This document shows positions 5,334 through 10,775 of a stretch of 10,775 bases of DNA, one piece after another. The position numbers and the translations under genes are program-made. The notes under the pieces are model-generated. The model saw nothing but the letters and a program-made list of their open reading frames with translations. It ran no database searches and was not told the DNA's origin. Source of the stretch: JBFWWP01 sp050246115 (GTDB lineage: Bacteria; Planctomycetota; UBA8108; UBA1146; JAJFFE01); assembly GCA_050246115.1 (NCBI GenBank), contig JBFWWP010000055.1, positions 1-10,775 of the forward strand. Reading direction: 5' to 3'. Position 1 is the stretch's first letter, and each line of letters begins with the position of its first letter.

Positions 5334-7085
5334 TTGTCTTACTCGAAGACCTTCCATCCGCGCCCATTCTCGGCCCACTTCGTGGGAGCTTCTGTGTTCG
5401 CTCGCGTTCGTGATCGAGGTGCAGCGACAGGGAACATCCGCGCTACGTTCTCTACGCAAGGGGGTGGCCAGGACTTCGTCGTGGGTGAAAGTTCGGTCGC
5501 TTACGGAGCGCGTGCCGAAGGGGCGGGAGAGGGTCGCGAGGGGATCGGGCCCGCGGACGATCATGGCGTGATCGAAGCGAGGACGGTGCACGAGCGGCTT
5601 CGGTCGTTGCTGGCGCTCGGGAACGAGGTGCGGCTCGAGTTTCTCGATGCGCTGCGGAGCTTGCACGATGACCGACTGTGCTTCGAGCTCGGGTACTCGA
5701 GCTTCCATCAGTACTGCGATCGGGAGCTGGGGATCGCGAAGAGCACGGCTTATGAGTACCTGAAGGTCGGGAAGGCCCTGGCAGTTCTGCCTGGGCTGCG
5801 GGGGATGTTCGCGAGTGGCGACCTGTCGTGGGATCAGGTGCGGCACGCGGCGCGGGTGGCTACGCCGGAGACCGAGACGGCCTGGATCGAGCTGGCGTGG
5901 GAACTTCCCGTCGGCGAGTTCTTGGCCGAGGTTCGCGATGCGCTTCGGAGCGGGCGAGCGGCACCGCGCGAGAAGCGAAACGGACTGCCGAATCTCGTCA
6001 CCAAGCTGTCGATCGAGGTGACGCTCGAGGAGAAGGAGCGTGTGCGGGCAGCGTTCGCGCTCGTGGCAGAGGCGCTTGGAGAGGAGGCGCTCGGGGAGAA
6101 CGAGCCGCAGGGCGACGGCGACGCGCGCCCGACGCTGCTCCGCTGGGCGGATGCGGTTCTCGCTGGGAGGATCCCGCTCTCAACAGGACCGGAAGGTGAC
6201 GCGGAACGGCGAACTCGACCCGCGCAGGCGATCGTCTATCACTCGTGCCGCGAGTGTCGCGCCGCATCGGTCCGAACGGAAGACGGTCTCGTGAGCGTGG
6301 AGCCCGATCGCATCGCCAGACTGTCTGCGGCCGCAGACACCGTGGACATCTCGACCGGGGGCGTCCGATTTGGGGGCGTCCCATCCGGGGGCGTCTCAAT
6401 CGAGGACATCTCGACCGAAGAAGCCTCTACAGGAGGCATCTCTACCGGCGACGCCTCGTCAGAGGAGGAATCGCCGGCCGAGAAGGAAGCCGGCACCGAA
6501 CCACTTACCGAGAGACTTCGGGATGCGCCCAACTCCGCTGCGCTATCGCGCAAGGTGATCCTGCGCGACGGGGCACGGTGCGCGAACCCGGCTTGCGGGT
6601 CGAAACGCCGACTGCACGCGCATCACATCATCTTCCGGGCTCGCGGAGGCCGCACCGTGCTCGCGAACGAGGTCGCGGTGTGTGACCGCTGCCACGCGTT
6701 GATCCACGCGGGTCGGCTCGAGGTGTCGGGCACCGTCGACGGTGGCCTCGAGTGGAGACCTCGGCCCTGCACCGACGCGACGCGGCTTCGATGCGCCCGT
6801 GAGCTCGGCGAGCGGTTGCGGTCGCTGGTGGGCGAAGCCCATGAAACCGAGGTCCGAGTGGACAACGAAGCAATTCGCGACCCCAGACCCCGCGACCCGG
6901 TGTCCACGAACGCAGACACGCAGCGCGTCGAAGCTCTCGCGCAAGGTCTGCTTCGCCTCGGTTACCGGAAGTCGGAAGCGGTCGCGAGAGTCGAGCACGC
7001 GTTCGCGCGGCTCGCCGAGGAAGGCTCCAGCACGGACGACGGGGAGGTCCTGCGGCTCGCCATGTGCGTGGGGCGTGGCGCATGA
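5334..7085 (+). CDS. HNH endonuclease with DUF222-like N-terminal region, ~583 aa
   Basis: Taking TTG 5334 as residue 1, an N-terminal helical region includes LCFELGYSSFHQYC (115-128) and GIAKSTAYEYLKV, typical of DUF222-type HNH proteins. A variable Ser/Gly/Glu linker (~338-380) follows. The HNH core has CxxxxC at Cys416/Cys421, HAHH (His430-His431), Asn445, and CDRCHALIH (Cys450, Cys453, His454, His458), so all metal and catalytic positions are present. Residues ~533-583 (ALAQGLLRLGYRKSEAVARV) resemble the C-terminal helical domain of RuvA. The frame is open back to 4995, but the upstream part overlaps an inverted HNH fragment. I chose TTG 5334 because GAGAGGAG lies six bases before it and a promoter fits. 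GTG 5568 or 5586 are alternatives nearer the conserved domain. It likely cuts DNA; the target is unknown. Related multi-copy families include the mycobacterial 13E12 repeat proteins. Confidence 0.85.
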   Translation: MSYSKTFHPRPFSAHFVGASVFARVRDRGAATGNIRATFSTQGGGQDFVVGESSVAYGARAEGAGEGREGIGPADDHGVIEARTVHERLRSLLALGNEVRLEFLDALRSLHDDRLCFELGYSSFHQYCDRELGIAKSTAYEYLKVGKALAVLPGLRGMFASGDLSWDQVRHAARVATPETETAWIELAWELPVGEFLAEVRDALRSGRAAPREKRNGLPNLVTKLSIEVTLEEKERVRAAFALVAEALGEEALGENEPQGDGDARPTLLRWADAVLAGRIPLSTGPEGDAERRTRPAQAIVYHSCRECRAASVRTEDGLVSVEPDRIARLSAAADTVDISTGGVRFGGVPSGGVSIEDISTEEASTGGISTGDASSEEESPAEKEAGTEPLTERLRDAPNSAALSRKVILRDGARCANPACGSKRRLHAHHIIFRARGGRTVLANEVAVCDRCHALIHAGRLEVSGTVDGGLEWRPRPCTDATRLRCARELGERLRSLVGEAHETEVRVDNEAIRDPRPRDPVSTNADTQRVEALAQGLLRLGYRKSEAVARVEHAFARLAEEGSSTDDGEVLRLAMCVGRGA

Positions 7086-7505
7086 AGTGACTCCGCGCTT
7101 GGCCGGTCCACGTCGCTGCGCAGCGAATCTCGAGGAGGTCCGTTCGCGCAGCCCCGACCGCCAAACCCCTCCGCGGCGCCGCTCAGAAGGCCACGAACCT
7201 CGCGAAGCGCCACCCGGTGAGCACGCCTGGGCACGACTCTGTGCTAGCAGGAGGCGCGAGCTGCATCTCCAAGGCCACAACCGAACCTCCACGTTCCCTT
7301 CGGGCCCTACTCCGGGGCGGGACCTTTGGATCGTAGCCCGAAGAGTGCCGTTCTCGGGAAATCCGACACCACCGAGATACGGGGGCGGCGTAGGAACCGT
7401 ACTCGCAAAGTCATGACATCCAGCATCGAGTCCCAAGGGACTACTGTCGAGGCGAGGTGATACTAGAGACAATCATGCACCAACGCCGGCGATAGCCCCC
7501 GATAC
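7086..7505. other. Gene-free region between convergent HNH and M4 immunity genes
   Basis: No convincing gene is visible here, and no R1 or R2 copy, unlike the other immunity ends. CTTCGGGC (7298-7305) is inverted as GCCCGAAG (7336-7343) with a 30-base loop that is itself GC-rich. It is a weak candidate for a bidirectional terminator between the two stop codons. Confidence 0.5.
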
Positions 7506-8171
7506 CTACCCTGACTCCAGCGAAAGGCGATCGAGCGCTTCATGAGTACCGATACAGAGAAAACGGACCTCGCAGCCCTCCTCTAGCCAGCCAACACTCC
7601 GAACCACAACAGCGTCAAGCTCTTCGAAGGCTCGACAAAGCCGCGGGTAGACGAAGTCCTCCAACGCCTTGTCGTCGCTCGATCGAACGAGCCCTTCTTC
7701 TGTCTGTTTCAAGACTACGTCAGGATCGGCCGACGAAGCGACAATCAAGAAGCACCGTCGCTGATAGCGCGCAGCGAAGTCAATGCTTTCGGAAAGGCTA
7801 TCACGACTGACCTTGCAAGCGCCTAGGTGTCTGATCTCTCCACCAGCGTTGACTAAGCATCTCTGTCCAACAAGTGAATCCACAAGTGCCCGGTGCTCAC
7901 GCAGGTCTTTCGTCGGTCCGAGGTGACGATTGACCCTCGTGTCTGGGAACCAAGTGGACTGGATCCAAATCAGAAAAAGCTCGGCCCCTTGACTTGACTC
8001 AGCCAACGCCACTTCGACGAGCGGCTTCGTCTCCTCCAAGCCTGGGAAGTCGTGCTCGTCTCTTGAGGGAATCAAGACGCCGCACAAGTGACTCACGGCA
8101 TCCACGTCTTCCCGCGAAACGAACGAAGGAACGATGTCGTCAGCCAGCTGCTCGAAGACATTCGTGAGCAC
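7506..8171 (-). CDS. M4 immunity candidate, 221 aa
   Basis: This 221-residue soluble protein runs from MLTNVFEQLADDIVPSF to HEALDRLSLESG. It includes FLIWIQSTWFPDTR and the hydrophobic strand RCFLIVASSADPDVVL. I do not recognise the family. The GTG start (8169-8171) overlaps the TAG stop of the toxin tip by one base (TAGTG), pointing to translational coupling, which supports an immunity role. Codon use is far less GC-biased than in the HNH gene or Hint repeat, suggesting separate acquisition. It is longer than the other immunity candidates here. No R2 repeat follows; the downstream side has instead been joined to the HNH gene region. Confidence 0.7.
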   Translation of the reverse strand: MLTNVFEQLADDIVPSFVSREDVDAVSHLCGVLIPSRDEHDFPGLEETKPLVEVALAESSQGAELFLIWIQSTWFPDTRVNRHLGPTKDLREHRALVDSLVGQRCLVNAGGEIRHLGACKVSRDSLSESIDFAARYQRRCFLIVASSADPDVVLKQTEEGLVRSSDDKALEDFVYPRLCRAFEELDAVVVRSVGWLEEGCEVRFLCIGTHEALDRLSLESG

Positions 8172-8368
8172 TAGCAGCCGTCCGTTCCGTAGATGTGATG
8201 GCCACCTTCTGTGTCGTTGAAATGCGGAGGGACATTGCCCTTGGGGTGGCCATTCTTGTGATCAGGAATAGTGACCTTCTCGCCATTCACGTCCTTGAAC
8301 TCGTATTCAGTAACTGCCTTGCCCGGAACCTGCTTGTCCCGCACGTTTGGATTGTGCGTGGAGTGCGT
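8171..8368 (-). pseudogene. M4 toxin tip without Hint domain, 65 codons
   Basis: Between an in-frame TAA (8369-8371) and the TAG at 8171-8173 lies an open frame reading THSTHNPNVRDKQVPGKAV, then TEYEFKDVNGEKVTIPDHKNG, then NVPPHFNDTEGGHHIYG, ending TDGC. The DHKNGH...PHFN...HHIYG pattern recalls a toxin tip found at the ends of Rhs/YD-repeat proteins (DHSAGH...PHFNVR...HYPF); this is a recalled resemblance. The several His, Asp and Asn residues fit a nuclease-like or other metal- or acid-base-dependent enzyme, but I cannot assign one. No Hint domain or good start is present, so it is an orphan tip, cut at 8368/8371 where a plus-strand remnant begins. A GTG at its ninth codon could only give a shorter peptide. 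Confidence 0.65.
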
Positions 8369-8370
8369 TT

Positions 8371-8653
8371 AGCTTTGCCGCGCCGCTGTCACCGCTTCTC
8401 GCCGTGCTCGCGCAGTCGCCGTTCGCCTATCCCAAGGGCGGCGAACCCCGACGCTGCATGAACCACACGACTCGCGGCGTCGAATCGCTGGGCTCGCCTC
8501 GAGGCCATCCAGAACCTCAAGGAGTTCCTCGTCCGGCACTTCGACGCGCTCCAGCGCTTCCGTGCCGGCGACCGCAAAGTCGTGTTTCCGAGCGGCACAT
8601 ACAAGATGCACGTCTTCTTCGGGGCGCTTTGCGAAGACCCCGCGCCTTCGTGA
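8371..8653 (+). pseudogene. Frameshifted plus-strand gene remnant
   Basis: Two successive plus frames have strongly GC-rich third positions. The first (8371 to about 8495) reads FAAPLSPLLAVLAQSPFAYP and then KGGEPRRCMNHTTRGVESLG. The second (8462 to the TGA 8651-8653) reads RWARLEAIQNLKEFLVRHFD, then ALQRFRAGDRKVVFPSGTYK, then MHVFFGALCEDPAPS. One frameshift near 8490 would join them. The ending (acidic helix, then VVFPSGTYKM and a Cys-containing end) faintly recalls the ends of proteins annotated as IS200/RAYT-like transposases in related bacteria. I cannot confirm it. It lies between R1 copy C and the cut toxin tip. The rest, 8654-8778, holds nothing I recognise. Confidence 0.45.
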
Positions 8654-8778
8654 CCGACTGCGCTGCGGGAGACCAGGACGCGCGTTCACGACGCTCGCGC
8701 TGACGACACCTCGTCACTCCTCACTCAGCACGTTCCCTCTGACCCTTCCTTCATGGCACGTATCGGCGCGAAACGAAA

Positions 8779-8994
8779 CCTCGTGCCCGAGGTCCGACTG
8801 CCCCCGCGGACTCAACGACTCATCCGTTCCTGCCGACTCGGAGTACCCGGATCGCGCTAGCGCTGGCGAAGCAAGATCGCCTGACAGAATCCTGACGCGA
8901 CCGAGTTCCTGTTTCAACTCGCAGATCACCGCCGACCCCAGCCCCAGCGACCTCGCCAGCGCCATCTCAGCGGGTTACTCTCGGGCGAGAGCTT
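8779..8994. repeat. Repeat R1, copy C (216 bp)
   Basis: Full-length copy matching 2948-3163 with no indels, including the opening CCTCG-TGCC-CGAGG hairpin and the GCGCTAGCGC palindrome (8854-8863). The minus-strand frame starting at 8965 (MALARSLGLGSAVICELKQE...) is open through the repeat, as in copy B. Confidence 0.9.
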
Positions 8995-9047
8995 CCGCCC
9001 ACCCTGCGCTTCACCTCCCTCAACATCTCGCCCAAGGAAGAGTCGAT

Positions 9048-9126
9048 GGCACGCGAAGGCAGTCGCGTCGCTCGCGGGGCGAGCGAGATGAGAGAACGCG
9101 CGCGACAGGTGAGGTTAGTCGTGGGC
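9048..9126. repeat. Repeat R2, copy C (degenerate hairpin)
   Basis: GGCACGCGAAGGCAGTCGCG starts the repeat. The hairpin end is eroded (CGCGCGAC ... GTCGTGGGC, with the inner CCTC arm lost). It lies ~60 bases past the M5 immunity stop and ~55 bases from R1 copy C, keeping the module-R2-R1 order. Confidence 0.75.
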
Positions 9127-9187
9127 GCCATCGGCATCTCACTCAATCGAGAACGCTAGCGTCGTCTTGGAGGACTCGCACGGCGGG

Positions 9188-9604
9188 TCACTTGAGCATG
9201 TCCGCGTTCGCCTCGATTGTGATCGTCATGTCGGAGTCGGTGAGTTCGTAGGTTCCGTCCGGTAGCCGCTTCCCACCGACTCTTTTCTTGTCTGGTGGCC
9301 ACTGACCTCCCTCGGCAAGCACGATGGAGTAGAGAGACTTGCTCCACATCGTTCCGTCCTCGCCCTTCCGAAAAGCGCCTGGAAGCGCGCCATCTCTTAG
9401 ACGGTACACTTCGCACTCGACACACTGCTCTCGCTCGTCGAGTTTGACCTGAATTCCCAGGCTCTTCGCAAGGTACGTCACTCGGACGAGCAATGGATGA
9501 CTGATGTCGACTCGCGGTAAGGCGAATCCCTCGTCCACGAGGAATGCGAACACTCGCTCAACTTCCGAAATGAATCTAGCCACCTGGGGTTGCATCAGCC
9601 TCAT
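9188..9604 (-). CDS. M5 immunity candidate, 138 aa
   Basis: This soluble protein begins MRLMQPQVARFISEVERVF with a helical N-terminus (FAFLVDEGFALP). A strand-rich centre follows (HPLLVRVTYLAKSLGIQVKL, then QCVECEVYRL). The end, DGTYELTDSDMTITIEANAD, looks like a final beta hairpin. I do not recognise a named family. The ATG at 9604 lies inside the 3' end of the M5 toxin gene (29-base overlap), with AAGGAAG about 11 bases upstream. An in-frame ATG at 9595 is an alternative. The overlap implies coupled translation and supports the immunity role. Confidence 0.75.
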   Translation of the reverse strand: MRLMQPQVARFISEVERVFAFLVDEGFALPRVDISHPLLVRVTYLAKSLGIQVKLDEREQCVECEVYRLRDGALPGAFRKGEDGTMWSKSLYSIVLAEGGQWPPDKKRVGGKRLPDGTYELTDSDMTITIEANADMLK

Positions 9605-10619
9605 ACCCGTCTACTTCCTTGGAACCGCCCTGTAGTTCGCCTTCTCGCTTGAAGTTCTTCTTGTAGCCAGGGTAGTCCTTGGTGCTCGTTCGTTCCATCT
9701 CGTAGTACGGGCTGCTAGGGTCTCGATCAGAAACGCCGTTTCTCTGGTTAGCTGTTCGTTCGAGGCGACGACTGAAGTCAGGTCCGATATCTTCGATCTC
9801 GTAGCCCTCTGCCTTCCTCGCCTCGATCCAATTCTTGTTCTCCTGCATCATGCGACCTTGAAACGTCTCCGCGCCAGTTTGCTCTGCGCGCCTTTCAACC
9901 CCCTCCATGTTCTCGCCGATCACTGCCTTCTTTGGGGCCTCGACACACTCATTGTGCACGAGCACCGCGAGGTGTCCCACGAAGTAGTCGTGGACCTCCC
10001 GCACCTCGAAGTTGTACGTGGCCTCGGGCGCCTCGAGCACGCGCACGCGGACTTCGCGGACGGCCCGGAATTCGCCAGACAGCAGGCGGAGTTCCATGCC
10101 GACCTCGAGCGACTTGGCCGCGATCCAATCTCGCTGCGACTCGACCCACATGAGGTGGGCGGGTGGCGCTACCAAGGTCTCGCCATCGAGGACGATCTCG
10201 ACCCAGAGGCGCGTCGAGTTGCGGAAGACCTGAACGACCTCGCGCTCCACCACCTGGCCGGTCTCGACATCGTAGCCATAGACGACGCAGCCTGCCGCGA
10301 TTTCCTCGATCGGCACATCGCCCACGGGCGTCGCGACCAGAGTGCCGGCGGGGAAGCACATCGGTCCGCCGCCCGCGTCACCCGCATCGACGTTCGCGCT
10401 CGGCGGGTCGGACGGTGCGACCTTGTCCACCTTGGCGGGCTCCGGGCTTGTCGTCGGGGGCGGCGCGGGCTTGTCCGATGCGTCGCGCGGCGCCTCACCG
10501 TCTGCATCGCTGTTGCCGCGACCGCGGGCCTTGCCCAGGGCCTTCCCGGCCACCACTCCGACCGTGGCCGATACCACGACGCCGGTGACCGCGCCGGTGA
10601 TCGACTCACCGTTGGCCAC
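9576..10619 (-). CDS. M5 Hint-toxin, best-preserved copy, 347 aa
   Basis: Order of parts: a short N-terminus with a Gly/Val/Ala-rich hydrophobic stretch (~7-26), a Lys/Arg patch, a Pro/Ala/Asp linker (~35-85), a pretoxin Hint domain (88-225) and a unique tip (226-347). The Hint has Cys88 (MCFPAGTLV), VPIEEIAAGC, a block-B PPAH where M1 and M3 have TPAH, and the ending HDYFVGHLAVLVHNEC (H222, N223, C225). In this family Hint autoproteolysis is thought to free the toxin tip. The tip includes VIGENMEGVERRAEQTGAE, WIEARKAEGYEIEDIGPDF and SSPYYEMERTS, a pattern I recall from Rhs toxin ends with unassigned activity. There is no PAAR, Rhs or TPS domain, so export is unexplained. The GTG start at 10619 has only a weak GAGG upstream; it is shared with M3. 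It overlaps the immunity gene at its 3' end. Confidence 0.85.
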   Translation of the reverse strand: MANGESITGAVTGVVVSATVGVVAGKALGKARGRGNSDADGEAPRDASDKPAPPPTTSPEPAKVDKVAPSDPPSANVDAGDAGGGPMCFPAGTLVATPVGDVPIEEIAAGCVVYGYDVETGQVVEREVVQVFRNSTRLWVEIVLDGETLVAPPAHLMWVESQRDWIAAKSLEVGMELRLLSGEFRAVREVRVRVLEAPEATYNFEVREVHDYFVGHLAVLVHNECVEAPKKAVIGENMEGVERRAEQTGAETFQGRMMQENKNWIEARKAEGYEIEDIGPDFSRRLERTANQRNGVSDRDPSSPYYEMERTSTKDYPGYKKNFKREGELQGGSKEVDGYEADATPGG

Positions 10620-10726
10620 CGCAGTCCCGGCCTCGACTTCACATCTGCGAGTATCGCCGACGCTCCCAATGCCCCGATCCCGGGACTATCTGGAATCGGT
10701 GGTCCACTACGGAATGGACCCTCTCT

Positions 10727-10774
10727 TCACCCCACCCCCCCGCCCCGCCCCTCGAGGGGCGGGGAGCGCACCTC
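10727..10774 (-). CDS. 3' end of an upstream gene (partial, cut by window end)
   Basis: Fifteen codons (EVRSPPLEGRGG, then a glycine-rich tail) end at TGA 10727-10729. The longer equivalent before M3 extends the reading upstream with TYPKLKEVRSPP, supporting a real gene end here. Its function cannot be judged from this stub. It would lie upstream of and in the same direction as the M5 toxin, with ~107 bases between stop and GTG. Confidence 0.35.
   Translation of the reverse strand, partial: EVRSPPLEGRGGGVG
10743..10764. promoter_or_regulatory. Perfect GC palindrome before M5
   Basis: CCCCGCCCC (10743-10751), TCGA, GGGGCGGGG (10756-10764): a 22-bp perfect palindrome next to a C-rich run (10731-10741). 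It is conserved before M3 with one mismatch. It overlaps the end of the upstream gene tail and could form a very stable hairpin in RNA. Confidence 0.55.
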
Positions 10775-10775
10775 C

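Larger units (their letters stand above)
9942..10775 (-). repeat. Hint-module repeat, copy 3 (M5)
   Basis: Longest copy, used as reference. It runs from just after the HNEC codons to the window end, so its true far boundary is not visible. Confidence 0.95.

Noticed and set aside
5334..7085. HNH protein as a toxin tip of the array
   Set aside because: It is on the opposite strand, has its own promoter, lacks a Hint front and an immunity partner, and belongs to the DUF222-like HNH type.
6543..7472. Minus-strand 309-codon frame opposite the HNH gene
   Set aside because: Antisense shadow of a gene with complete HNH motifs. The part beyond 7085 shows no domain.
1..9126. CRISPR array
   Set aside because: R1 and R2 are too long, too few and irregularly spaced with genes between them. 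There is no short repeat-spacer pattern.
3802..10619. True inteins rather than pretoxin Hint domains
   Set aside because: The Hint is close to the C-terminus and followed by different short tips with adjacent immunity genes. There is no conserved host protein flanking it on both sides and no homing endonuclease inside it.

Overview
The window is GC-rich DNA, most likely from a large bacterial genome. The proteins have a myxobacterial (Myxococcota) feel, in particular the DUF222-like HNH endonuclease and the multi-copy pretoxin HINT modules. That placement is an inference from recalled family resemblance, not a proven assignment.

Most of the window is a tandem, partly decayed array of polymorphic-toxin modules, all on the minus strand. 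I number them left to right. M1 (479-1957) is a frameshifted, 5'-truncated Hint-toxin with an immunity candidate. M2 (2474-2947) has only the last ~26 codons of a toxin plus an orphan immunity candidate. M3 (3392-4698) is a Hint-toxin with a damaged Hint domain plus an immunity gene. M4 (7506-8368) is a 65-codon toxin tip without a Hint domain plus an immunity candidate. M5 (9188-10619) is the best-preserved Hint-toxin plus an immunity candidate. In M1, M3 and M5 the 5' part (hydrophobic N-terminus, Pro/Ala-rich linker, Hint domain ending in V-H-N-E-C) is almost the same DNA. Similarity stops a few codons after HNEC, where each module carries an unrelated toxin tip and an unrelated downstream gene. 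This is the classic architecture of swappable toxin tips with cognate immunity genes.

Two further repeats punctuate the array. R1 is 216 bp in two full copies, with a third copy cut by the window start, and contains no indels. R2 is ~80 bp, lies just after the immunity genes of M1, M2, M3 and M5, and its better copies hold a strong terminator-like hairpin. Between R1 and neighbouring modules lie short frameshifted plus-strand gene remnants (154-322 and 8371-8653).

The centre holds the only substantial plus-strand gene, an HNH endonuclease (about 5334-7085) with a plausible promoter and Shine-Dalgarno sequence. Two fragments of the same family are also present: one on plus at the broken 5' end of M1 (1991-2337), and one diverged and inverted just upstream of the intact gene (about 4985-5170). 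Each of the three Hint copies carries a different lesion: a frameshift at the catalytic block, a Cys-to-Phe change plus an 84-bp in-frame deletion, and TxxH to PxxH. All five immunity frames remain open. The window therefore reads as a toxin-tip reservoir in which immunity is kept while toxin processing parts decay, shuffled through shared repeats and with an HNH element family at several breakpoints. No secretion gene is visible, so the delivery route is unknown.
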